Below, piece by piece: positions 1 to 7,450 of a stretch of DNA of 64,000 nt. How positions within the stretch are numbered: the stretch's first letter is position 1; each line of letters begins with the position of its first letter. The notes beneath the pieces were generated by a model that did not search any database, was not told the DNA's origin, and worked only from the letters and a program-made list of their open reading frames with translations. The stretch comes from Butyrivibrio sp. LB2008 (GTDB lineage: Bacteria > Bacillota > Clostridia > Lachnospirales > Lachnospiraceae): positions 149,886 through 213,885 of the forward strand of contig NZ_KK211306.1 of assembly GCF_000621565.1 (NCBI RefSeq), given 5' to 3'. The translations under genes were made by a program, and so were the position numbers.

Positions 1-339
1 TGCATCAAAGTCGTAGCCATCTCTTCTGACATTCACAAAATACGGAAGCCACTTCTTAGAAATAAATCCTGCCTTCTTATCGAAGAACTTCCCATAGGCA
101 ACCTTCCCGCTTCGCGCTATAAGCTCTCTCCATTCCCACGGATCAACATCCGGATTGCCGCACCACCAATACTTTGGCACAGTCCTCTCCTCAATCGAAA
201 AGCCGGGAATATCATTTTTAAATAGAGGCAAAAAACCCACCTCATTTATATAGTCAATCGCCTCATCCACACTGTGAAGACACTCAGGATCATTCCATGA
301 TACGCCATACATTATCCACGTTCCGTTTTCATTCGGCAT
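1..339 (-). CDS. AlkZ-related protein, N-terminal part (runs off left edge)
   Basis: The reading frame is open from an ATG at 339 down to base 1, so only the first 113 residues are seen. The stretch WWCGNPDVDPWEWRELIARS followed by YGKFFDKKAGFISKKW matches my memory of Firmicute proteins annotated as AlkZ-related (winged-helix, distantly like the DNA glycosylase AlkZ). The catalytic region, if any, lies outside the window, so glycosylase activity cannot be judged. It is the last of the minus-strand genes here and is separated from the next one upstream by the 52-bp repeat array, which would therefore lie in or near its promoter region. Confidence 0.6.
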   Translation of the reverse strand, partial: MPNENGTWIMYGVSWNDPECLHSVDEAIDYINEVGFLPLFKNDIPGFSIEERTVPKYWWCGNPDVDPWEWRELIARSGKVAYGKFFDKKAGFISKKWLPYFVNVRRDGYDFDA

Positions 340-357
340 AGATTGTCCTCCGTTTGC

Positions 358-816
358 TTCACACCGTATCCTTTTGTCACAAGCATTCTGTGCGGTGCAC
401 ACATCTCTTTTTACACCGTACACGTTCTACGCAAGCATTCCGTGCGGTGCACACATCATTTTTTGCACCGTACACATTCTACGCAAGCATTCTGGACGGT
501 GCACACATCTCTTTTTACACCGTACACATTCTACGCTAGCATTCCGTGCGGTGCACACATCATTTTTCGCACCGTACGCGTTCTACGCAAGCATTCCGTG
601 CGGTGCTCACATCTCTTTTCGCACCGTACACGTTCTACGCTAGCATTCTGGACGGTGCACACATCTCTTTTTACACCGTACACATTCTACGCTAGCATTC
701 CGTGCGGTGCACACATCTCTTTTCGCACCGTACACGTTCTACGCTAGCATTCTGTGCGGTGCACACATCATTTTTCGCACCGTACGCGTTCTACGCTAGC
801 ATTCTGTGCGGTGCAC
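358..816. repeat. 52-bp tandem repeat array, each unit encoding a hairpin
   Basis: Unit starts marked by CATTC fall at 384, 436, 488, 540, 592, 644, 696, 748 and 800, an exact 52-bp period: eight full units plus a partial ninth, with a decayed half-unit at 358-383. Units 3 and 6 are identical. Each unit carries an inverted repeat, GCACCGTAC near one side and GTGCGGTGC about 20 nt later, which pair with one G-U in plus-strand RNA. In two units the right arm becomes GGACGGTGC, which pairs perfectly with GCACCGT. The plus strand lacks stops in all three frames because 52 is not a multiple of three, so the open frames here are a by-product of the repeat. Confidence 0.95.
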
Positions 817-829
817 CTACCTTTTCATA

Positions 830-1243
830 TCACAATTCCTTGGTATAGTAATATCGCGCTCCCGTTATCGGGTACTCCTTTAACGCAAAAACTTCCTTAT
901 ATCCATGCTTCACATAGAAATCGGGAGCCTGAAAAGAGAAAGTATCAACAAAAGAAAACCTGCAACCACGGTTCCTAGCTTCTTCCTCAACCGCAGTAAG
1001 TAGTTTACTTCCAATGCCTTGACCTCTCAAGCTCTCATCCACAACCAAATACTTGATACAAAGCCAGTTGCCAAAAATCTCGCATGTAAGGCCCGCAAAT
1101 TTCCTGCCGTTCTCGTCCTCATAATAAACTCCGACAGGAACCACTTCCGAAGTCTCAAGCTTACTTAAATTATACGCCTTGAGCATCTCAAAAACATCCA
1201 AAATATCCTGCTCATTTCCATCGTTTGTAATTCTCAGATTCAT
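830..1243 (-). CDS. GNAT family N-acetyltransferase
   Basis: A 137-residue acetyltransferase of the Gcn5-related fold. The acetyl-CoA loop is visible as RGQGIGSKLL, preceded by the beta-4 strand LCIKYLVVDESL and followed by the usual F..PDFY.KHGY end motif. The frame is open further upstream, but the ATG at 1243 fits a start just after the stop of the racemase gene (about 15 bp away) and aligns with the family; the longer frame would overlap that gene. It probably shares a transcript with the racemase. The acyl acceptor cannot be told from sequence. Confidence 0.85.
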   Translation of the reverse strand: MNLRITNDGNEQDILDVFEMLKAYNLSKLETSEVVPVGVYYEDENGRKFAGLTCEIFGNWLCIKYLVVDESLRGQGIGSKLLTAVEEEARNRGCRFSFVDTFSFQAPDFYVKHGYKEVFALKEYPITGARYYYTKEL

Positions 1244-1259
1244 CTTTTGCACTTTCTTT

Positions 1260-1949
1260 TCACGCAAGCGCCAGTCTCGCGGCCTCGGTCGCATGAATGA
1301 TTGTCGTATCATATGTAGGAAGAACACTGTCCTTCTCTTTAATAAGCATTCCTATCTCGGTGCAGCCGAGGATTACGCCCTCTGCGCCGCGATCTTTCAT
1401 ATATGAAATAATCCTCTGATACTCCTTGCGAGAGGAATCAAGTACTTTTCCAAGGCAAAGCTCATTAAAAATAACATCATTTACAAGCTCAATATCTTCT
1501 TCATCGGGAATCATCACCTCAAGTCCCGCATTAACAAGCCTGTCCTTAATAAAATCCTGCGTCATGGTAAACTTCGTTCCAAGAAGTGCAATCTTCCTGT
1601 GACCGTCACGCTTTATCGCATCAGCGGTGGCGTCAGAAATATGAAGGATCGGGACATTTATCTTTTCCTCAATATACGGAACAAGCTTGTGCATCGTATT
1701 GGTCGCAATCACAATGAAATCCGCTCCGCCCTTCTCAAGTCTCACTGCGGCGTCGGCAAGAATCTTCGCATTGCCGTCCCAATTTCCGGTACTCATATTA
1801 TTTTCAAGCTCGGCAAAATCAACGTTGTACATCAAAATCTTGGAACTATGGAACCCGCCAAGTATCGCCGCCGTCTCCTTATTAAGAATCTCATAATAAG
1901 TGATCGTGCTCTCCCAGCTCATTCCTCCGATAAGTCCGATAGTCTTCAT
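1260..1949 (-). CDS. Aspartate/glutamate racemase family protein
   Basis: A 229-residue cofactor-independent Asp/Glu racemase. The N-terminal IGLIGGMSW, the first active-site motif ATNTMHK and the second GCTEIG are all present. The first catalytic position is Thr83 and the second Cys196; most aspartate racemases have Cys at both, while the E. coli L-Asp/Glu-specific racemase (YgeA) has a Thr/Cys pair, so a one-sided L-amino-acid racemase is the closest model. A strong GGAGGAGAG site precedes the ATG. It lies between the DUF89 and GNAT genes in a same-strand run. Confidence 0.88.
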   Translation of the reverse strand: MKTIGLIGGMSWESTITYYEILNKETAAILGGFHSSKILMYNVDFAELENNMSTGNWDGNAKILADAAVRLEKGGADFIVIATNTMHKLVPYIEEKINVPILHISDATADAIKRDGHRKIALLGTKFTMTQDFIKDRLVNAGLEVMIPDEEDIELVNDVIFNELCLGKVLDSSRKEYQRIISYMKDRGAEGVILGCTEIGMLIKEKDSVLPTYDTTIIHATEAARLALA

Positions 1950-1969
1950 ACTCTCCTCCGTCTAAAACA

Positions 1970-2821
1970 TTATTCCGCAAAACTTTCCTCAACAAACACT
2001 CCCGTTAATCTAGGAACATTAAATCTGTTTGTGAACAGCTCACATTTACACAGGAATGAGAAAAAGATATGTCTTCCCTGCCCGCACATAGATTCATAAT
2101 TTCCAAGTCCTTTCGCAAGAATGATATCCGCGCTGTCTATAGCTTTTCTGGCCTCATCAGACAACATCTTATAAATCGTTCCTGCCGCGGAATTGCCGTT
2201 TTGAATAAGCCTGTATTTTTTACCGAGTCCTACATATTCGGCGTCTTCAAGCGTAACATCATTTAGCACATCCGCGCCTCTTACCATCACGGAAATCTCA
2301 AGCTGCGGATATTTTTTGCCAAGCTGCTCAAGAAACAGCTTATCAAGTACAATCTCGCCACAATTATCCGCAACCAAAAGAAATGTCTTTGCAGTCTCAC
2401 ACTGCGCAAAAAGCGACCTGATATCTTCCTCATCCTCGCTTCTCATCTTCGGATCGTCGAACAAAGCAAGGAACGTCTCCTCATCAACATTGTTCATTGC
2501 GCCAAAATCTATATAATTTCCGATTCTTGCAAAAACAAGCGCCTTAAAAAGCGGATCTTTTGAACTCTCGATTTTCTTTCGAAGGTCATCTTCCATAGAC
2601 ATAACAAGGTCATTGAACTTCTTCTTTACATCTTTATAGGAAGCCTTTTTGCCAAAACGGGCTTCATAAGCTCTGTTGATCCTATATACCAGATAAGGTG
2701 AAGTATCATCTTTATCCCTGCCCTCTATTATCGCCTTCACCTCAGCAAGATATTCCTCGTCATCTGTAAGATTCTTTTGCTGATTAAAAAGACATTTCGC
2801 ACAGCTTTCAGTAACTCGCAT
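1970..2821 (-). CDS. DUF89/ARMT1-like damage-control phosphatase
   Basis: A 283-residue protein of the DUF89 family, metal-dependent phosphatases proposed to hydrolyse damaged or overflow sugar phosphates and cofactor intermediates. The N-terminal Cys pair (ESCAKC) and the metal-site stretches VADNCGEIVLDK and AKGLGNYE are the family signatures. Length fits the stand-alone bacterial form. It lies 20 bp upstream of the racemase gene on the same strand. The substrate is not predictable. Confidence 0.85.
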   Translation of the reverse strand: MRVTESCAKCLFNQQKNLTDDEEYLAEVKAIIEGRDKDDTSPYLVYRINRAYEARFGKKASYKDVKKKFNDLVMSMEDDLRKKIESSKDPLFKALVFARIGNYIDFGAMNNVDEETFLALFDDPKMRSEDEEDIRSLFAQCETAKTFLLVADNCGEIVLDKLFLEQLGKKYPQLEISVMVRGADVLNDVTLEDAEYVGLGKKYRLIQNGNSAAGTIYKMLSDEARKAIDSADIILAKGLGNYESMCGQGRHIFFSFLCKCELFTNRFNVPRLTGVFVEESFAE

Positions 2822-2865
2822 TCAAATCTCCTTTTCTGTATGTAACTTGCCTGTAACTCAAAACG

Positions 2866-2893
2866 GTCCACTACCCCCGTCCCCAAGAGACCA
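2866..2893. repeat. Short GC-rich intergenic motif (copy 1 of 2)
   Basis: Read on the minus strand this stretch holds GGGGACGGGGGTAGTGGACC followed by GTTTT. A similar sequence, AAGGGACGGGGTTATTGGAC then TATTTT, lies at 31139-31166. Both lie between genes. They look like two diverged copies of a small dispersed repeat; function unknown. Confidence 0.5.
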
Positions 2894-2897
2894 TGGT

Positions 2898-3458
2898 TTA
2901 GAGCTTTTTGTACATCGTTATCTCATCAATACTCTTGCCGCAATCAAGCCTGAAAGCATCGGGAAGTCGTCCCCATTCGGTAAAGCCCATCTTCTCATAT
3001 AAAGAGCGCGCAGGTTCATTGTCGGAAAGAACACCAAGTTCCATAAGCTCATAGCCCGATTCCTTGGCAAATTCAATCGCGCGGTTCACAAGTATATTTC
3101 CAAGCCCCAGTCCGCGGTATTCTTTTCTGATACCGATTCCCATGCTGCAGCGATGGGCCATTTTCCTGTGAATCGCTCCGCTACTGTAAACCGCAACATT
3201 TCCGATTATCTTATCCCCGTCAAAAACAGAGATCATGGCCTGGCGCTCGTCATCCGCAAGCCTCTTAAGTCTGGCTTTCTCAGCTTCTACTCCCGCTTCG
3301 TCACGCTTAACTTCATCGCCGTATCTTGCCATAAAATGTGTATCACTTGAAACCTGATACATTAAATCCAAGTATTCCACAGCATTGTCAGGTCCTATTG
3401 ATGTCATCTTGTATTCTTTGCCATTCTTGCAAATGATTTTCTCAGGTTCCATGTACAT
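2898..3458 (-). CDS. GNAT family N-acetyltransferase
   Basis: A 186-residue acetyltransferase. The acetyl-CoA-binding segment reads RKEYRGLGLGNILVNRAI, followed by ELGVLSDNEPARSLYEKMGF, the typical C-terminal half of RimI/RimJ-like and mobile GNATs. GAGG eight bases before the ATG supports the start. Substrate unknown. It is unlike the GNAT at 830-1243, so this is not a local duplication. Confidence 0.87.
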   Translation of the reverse strand: MYMEPEKIICKNGKEYKMTSIGPDNAVEYLDLMYQVSSDTHFMARYGDEVKRDEAGVEAEKARLKRLADDERQAMISVFDGDKIIGNVAVYSSGAIHRKMAHRCSMGIGIRKEYRGLGLGNILVNRAIEFAKESGYELMELGVLSDNEPARSLYEKMGFTEWGRLPDAFRLDCGKSIDEITMYKKL

Positions 3459-3522
3459 TTTTAATACCTCTTTTCTTTATTAAATTTATCAAAAAGCTGA
3501 ATCAGATCAGTCTTTCTTATTC

Positions 3523-4680
3523 CTATTTCAAAAAGGAAAGACTATTCATTACATACCTTCCTGCGCCTGAAGAAATTCCCATTCGCGCAAAAGAAAGTGC
3601 CGCCAGAAACAGCAGGCTATATCCCGTAAATACAAGAATATACTTATTCTTGTTCGCATCTTTGGTATTGCAATAAAGCTTAAAAGAGATAAGACTCGCC
3701 ATAGAAGCGATCAACGTTCCAAGTCCTCCGAAATTCGTTCCGACGATCAGCTTGTCGTAACTTCCCGTAAAGCCGGACAAAAGAATCGCCGCGGGAACAT
3801 TACTTATCACCTGACTGAGCGCAACGGAAAGCACAACTTCATTTCCGTTAACAGCAGATAAAAGAGCATTTGAAAAAGCCGGAATCCTCTTCATATTTCC
3901 TATAAAAACAAAAAGAAAAATGAATGTAAACAATAATGAATAATCAGGCTTTTTTAACGTTTCTCTGTCAAATAAAAGGACAAGCGCAAGAACTGCAGCA
4001 AGTGCCGCTTCATAAGGAATAACCCTTACAACCACAAGGATTGCAACCACAAAGGTCAGGGCATAAACCAAAATCAGCCTCTTTTCCTTACCTGTTCTGA
4101 TAAATTTCTCTTTCTCACTCTTCTCGATACCCGATCCGTCGGCTCTCACGAATATGACCGCCGCAAGAAGGATAAATGCAAATATAGAATAAGGAAGCAT
4201 ACATCCCAAAAACTGTCCAAGCGACATCCCGGCCTTGGAATAAAGGTAAAGATTCTGCGGGTTGCCTATAGGAAGAAGCATACTTCCGAGATTTGCCGCA
4301 ATCGTCTCGAGAACCACGGTAAGAATTAGCATATCTGTGCGCCCCGCAATTCCAAGAGCTATTATTGTAAATGGCACGAATGTTATAAGTGCCACGTCAT
4401 TTGTGATTACCATTGCCGAGAAAAAAGACAATGCGACCAGAATCGCTATCATCTCTCTTGTGTCCCTCGCCTTATATACAAGGAACTCTCCAGCCTGTTT
4501 GAAGATCCCCAGCTTCTGAAGCCCCGCCATCGTAAGCATCAACATAAATAAAATACTGAGCGTCCTAAAATCAATATATCCGATATACTGCATATCCGGA
4601 CGGACAAAAAAACTTGAAACAAGCGCTACCACAAAAGAAATCGTAAGTACCATCTCTTTTTTAATAAACTTAATAAACAT
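3523..4680 (-). CDS. SLC13/ArsB-type (ion transporter superfamily) anion permease
   Basis: A polytopic membrane protein of about 385 residues with some ten or eleven hydrophobic segments. Two re-entrant-loop motifs of the ion transporter superfamily are visible: the first half has TNDVALITFVP then NLGSMLLPIGNPQNLY, the second half has SNVPAAILLSGF then GTNFGGLGTLIASMASLIS. This pattern fits citrate/dicarboxylate/arsenite-type carriers (CitMHS, DASS, YbiR). I chose the ATG at 4680 because GGAG lies seven bases upstream; 22 further in-frame residues lack a ribosome site. No arsenic genes are nearby, so an organic anion is as likely as arsenite. Confidence 0.85.
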   Translation of the reverse strand: MFIKFIKKEMVLTISFVVALVSSFFVRPDMQYIGYIDFRTLSILFMLMLTMAGLQKLGIFKQAGEFLVYKARDTREMIAILVALSFFSAMVITNDVALITFVPFTIIALGIAGRTDMLILTVVLETIAANLGSMLLPIGNPQNLYLYSKAGMSLGQFLGCMLPYSIFAFILLAAVIFVRADGSGIEKSEKEKFIRTGKEKRLILVYALTFVVAILVVVRVIPYEAALAAVLALVLLFDRETLKKPDYSLLFTFIFLFVFIGNMKRIPAFSNALLSAVNGNEVVLSVALSQVISNVPAAILLSGFTGSYDKLIVGTNFGGLGTLIASMASLISFKLYCNTKDANKNKYILVFTGYSLLFLAALSFARMGISSGAGRYVMNSLSFLK

Positions 4681-4830
4681 CTCAGATCTCCAAACCGACA
4701 TAAAAATATTACTCAGCAAAAAACTGTAAGGACAATTATATTCCACCGCCTATCTCCACGCAAGATAAGAATTTATCCACCTTAAATCAGAAAAGTTACG
4801 AAAAGTTTATTGTTTTGCATTGACTTATGC

Positions 4831-4858
4831 TTGATAAAATAAAATCTTGTGATAAAAT
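4831..4858 (+). promoter_or_regulatory. Promoter of the lipoprotein gene at 4895
   Basis: TTGATA at 4831-4836 and TAAAAT at 4853-4858 are 16 bp apart, with TG one base before the -10 (extended -10). The ribosome site AGAGAGG and the ATG at 4895 follow about 30 nt later. Confidence 0.6.
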
Positions 4859-4894
4859 TAATTTATCGTTAATAATTGTAGAGAGAGGTTTTAT

Positions 4895-5515
4895 ATGAAA
4901 AAGAAAATAGTAAGCATGTTATTTTGCTTATCCATTGGAATTCTTTCAGTTGGTTGTTCACTGGGAGATTCAGAAGAGGTTAATGAAATTGTAATGGAAT
5001 CATACGATGATTCAGAATCCGACACTGATATCGCAACCGATACAGATGCAGAGACTGCTGACGGCGAATCAGTATCTGTTGCACAGGAAGTTGGCGGCGA
5101 AGATCCTTTCGCAGACAGCGAACTTGTAAAGAGTGGCAGCGCTACTCCGGTAACAGATGACGGTGTATATACTGCAACACTTTTATCAACCGGAAAGAAT
5201 CAGGCTGGAAACCCTGATGAAGATGGTGCTGTATTGTGTATTGCTTATGATACCGCACTTACAGACAACGAGCTTCTTATCACAGGTGTATACGGATATA
5301 GCAGTGCTGCAGGCGAGGAACAGACATCAAATTCAGATGACGGATCATATTCCTTCAAGATTGACTCAAATACCAAGTTCACTATGGTAGGCAGTCAGGA
5401 TTCAATTCCTTTGAGTAACTTTAAGAGTGCCCTTGCAAGCTGTGCCGATTCAGAGCTCGTATTAGAGATCACTGTTGAAGGCGGCGTAGCCACAAGTGTT
5501 GCAATCTGTTCATAA
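4895..5515 (+). CDS. Small acidic lipoprotein, function unknown
   Basis: A 206-residue precursor with a classical lipoprotein signal: KKK, a hydrophobic core, then lipobox LSVGC with Cys21 as the lipidated residue. Residues about 25-70 are a low-complexity Asp/Glu/Thr/Ser linker, which would hold the C-terminal domain away from the membrane. The folded part (about 85-206) is beta-rich and matches no family I recognise. The gene has its own promoter and terminator and faces away from its neighbours, so it is monocistronic. Only the surface location can be inferred. Confidence 0.8.
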   Translation: MKKKIVSMLFCLSIGILSVGCSLGDSEEVNEIVMESYDDSESDTDIATDTDAETADGESVSVAQEVGGEDPFADSELVKSGSATPVTDDGVYTATLLSTGKNQAGNPDEDGAVLCIAYDTALTDNELLITGVYGYSSAAGEEQTSNSDDGSYSFKIDSNTKFTMVGSQDSIPLSNFKSALASCADSELVLEITVEGGVATSVAICS

Positions 5516-5555
5516 AGAACAAAGGCAAACAATTCTTATTTGATAACAATTTCAA

Positions 5556-5587
5556 AGAACAAAGAGTCGCTCGCGACTCTTTGTTCT
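5556..5587 (+). terminator. Hairpin terminator after the lipoprotein gene
   Basis: A perfect inverted repeat with 15-nt arms (AGAACAAAGAGTCGC and its complement) around a TC centre, followed by ATTTTTAAA. A second hairpin (AAGGGGC...GCCCCTT, 5595-5618) follows, with a T-rich tail further on. The CAAAGAGT/ACTCTTTG arms recur in other intergenic hairpins at 8985 and 60642. Confidence 0.7.
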
Positions 5588-5647
5588 ATTTTTAAAGGGG
5601 CCGTAACGACAGCCCCTTGCATTCTTCATATTTTTTATTTCTTATTC

Positions 5648-6736
5648 TTATTTTTTTAATCTGTAAACCGTAATATCACTTGTAAGATCCGATGAATCAT
5701 AAGGAATAGTACCATCAGCATCAAGGAAAAGATTTCCCTTAGATGTCTCAAATATAACATTGGTTCCCTTCTTTACCTTAAAATCACCTTCTTTTTTAGT
5801 GGAATTTCCCGCTCCGTATACAAAATGTACATTTCTTGAGTCTTCATCTGAAGCAGCTAAATTATCATCAAGAGTCTTCTTCAAAGCCCAATACTTCTCA
5901 GGCATCTCGCTTCCCAGTGTAACCGTGTAGTAACGTGTATCTATTACTCCACCCAAAATATTTGTTGATGAAATCGCAGCTCTCTTTAATTCTTTAGTCT
6001 CCTCATCAAAGACCATGCACCATTTTGTTGTTTTTTCCTGGAGTTCCTTATTCTCAAGCTCGTCTTCATTGGGATATACCATCTCTTTTTCTGCTTCTAT
6101 ATAAACTTCCCCATTTCCCTGAAGGCAACGCTTGATAAGGTTCTCATCTTTCTTCGCATAGATATTCTCAACAACATTTTCTATCCTGCTGTCAGGCGAA
6201 GAATAAAGTTCTATCATGACACCGGTCTCTTCCTTATTGTCAGAGCTCATATAATCGGGACGGCTTACCACCCTTACACCATCCTTGATAATATATGCAT
6301 CACCCGGCTCATTCATGTTTGCTCTGTATTCATTTGAATACCAATAATTATTCGTGTACAGAGGAAGTGCTGCTCCGTCCTCATAACAAGAGCTCACTAT
6401 CTCTATACTATTGTACTTCTCAATAAGATTATCTACATCATTTGCTGCCCAAAAATCCTCGATATCGAGCTCTGTCTGAGTCATTCCGTCTACCCCCAGG
6501 AAATCCTCAAGATTCACTTCTTTGGCAGCCCCCTCTGATGTATCACTATCTTTTCCCTCGCTTAGAAAATCGCCTGCACTGCTAACTTCTGCTAAATTGT
6601 CCTGTATAGCTACTCCTGTCCCCCCGGACTCATTTTCATCCATTGCGCACCCCGCAAATAATACTGCCGGAAACATCAGGACGAAAAAGATATGGCTCGC
6701 TATGGCTTCTCTTTTCCCCTTTATCATTGAAGTCAT
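5648..6736 (-). CDS. Lipoprotein, function unknown
   Basis: A 362-residue precursor with hydrophobic signal and lipobox LFAGC, then an acidic linker. The rest has many charged and aromatic residues and no motif I recognise. The first ATG overlaps the stop of the upstream lipoprotein gene as ATGA; a second ATG three codons in (6727) sits nine bases after GAGGG and may be the true start. The two genes are thus translationally coupled and probably act together at the outer face of the membrane. Confidence 0.75.
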   Translation of the reverse strand: MTSMIKGKREAIASHIFFVLMFPAVLFAGCAMDENESGGTGVAIQDNLAEVSSAGDFLSEGKDSDTSEGAAKEVNLEDFLGVDGMTQTELDIEDFWAANDVDNLIEKYNSIEIVSSCYEDGAALPLYTNNYWYSNEYRANMNEPGDAYIIKDGVRVVSRPDYMSSDNKEETGVMIELYSSPDSRIENVVENIYAKKDENLIKRCLQGNGEVYIEAEKEMVYPNEDELENKELQEKTTKWCMVFDEETKELKRAAISSTNILGGVIDTRYYTVTLGSEMPEKYWALKKTLDDNLAASDEDSRNVHFVYGAGNSTKKEGDFKVKKGTNVIFETSKGNLFLDADGTIPYDSSDLTSDITVYRLKK

Positions 6737-7242
6737 CCCTCACTTTTCTCATTGCAGATAAGTACCGAATCTGCCGAATTCTGTGTGTCTCCGCATGCCA
6801 TCTCAATACTCTTTACATCATCTCCGAATGACAGTTTGTAATAATAATCTCCATCCGCATTCTTTTTGCAAAAAGATATTGTGTTCGAAGTGTATTCAAC
6901 TACGTCAAGGTCTGTCATTACATCTCCGCCTGAAATAGATACCACCCATGATGCTCCCGGAAAAGTGTACATGCTGTCGTTAGCTTTCTCGACCATAACA
7001 GCCGCCCCACGTCTTGAATCAAATATCCAAGAGCCCTCAAACTGCTCGAATACCTGATTAAGATCGGCTGAGATCTCATCTTTCTTGACAGCCTTTCCGT
7101 TCTCATCTACTACTACAGGTTTTTCCTCAACTATAGGATTTATCTCAACATCTCCCATGCTTAACTCTTTTTCCGATCCGCATCCCACACAAACAGATGC
7201 AAGGACCAGGCATGTTACCATGACTATTAGGCTTTTTCTCAT
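6733..7242 (-). CDS. Small lipoprotein, function unknown
   Basis: A 169-residue precursor with signal and lipobox SVCVGC. After a short linker (EEKPVVVDENGKAVKKDE, where the next gene product has none) there is one small domain with GSWIFDSRRGAAV and several beta-strand-like stretches. AGGAG lies seven bases before the ATG. First gene of a two-gene operon with the lipoprotein at 5648-6736. No family recognised. Confidence 0.75.
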   Translation of the reverse strand: MRKSLIVMVTCLVLASVCVGCGSEKELSMGDVEINPIVEEKPVVVDENGKAVKKDEISADLNQVFEQFEGSWIFDSRRGAAVMVEKANDSMYTFPGASWVVSISGGDVMTDLDVVEYTSNTISFCKKNADGDYYYKLSFGDDVKSIEMACGDTQNSADSVLICNEKSEG

Positions 7243-7392
7243 AAATTACTCCTCTTTTCTAAAAACTAGCTTAACATTTCTTACAAGTATTCAGCCTTTA
7301 CAATAGTAATTATAGCGCAACAGGTCGTTTTTTTCAATACAAAAGTTAACTCGTTTGTAATTATTTGTTAAAAAGAGTTTAATAATAAAAAA

Positions 7393-7439
7393 ACTCCCTT
7401 ATCCTGCCTACTTATTACTAAGTAAGCGGATAAGGGAGT
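7393..7439 (-). terminator. Intrinsic terminator of the nitrogen-assimilation block
   Basis: Twelve-base-pair perfect arms (ACTCCCTTATCC and complement) enclose a second short palindrome, CTTACT..AGTAAG. On the minus strand the stem is followed by TTTTTTTATTATT. It lies just past the gltD stop. Confidence 0.88.
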
Positions 7440-7450
7440 CTAGAGCATCT

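Noticed and set aside
384..816. CRISPR array
   Set aside because: The full 52-bp unit repeats with no unique spacers and there are no cas genes; the same holds for the 75-bp array at 28695-29070.
343..978. Several overlapping plus-strand open frames of 60-134 codons
   Set aside because: They arise because the 52-bp unit has no stop in any plus frame; the same peptide text shifts frame from unit to unit, and there is no ribosome site.
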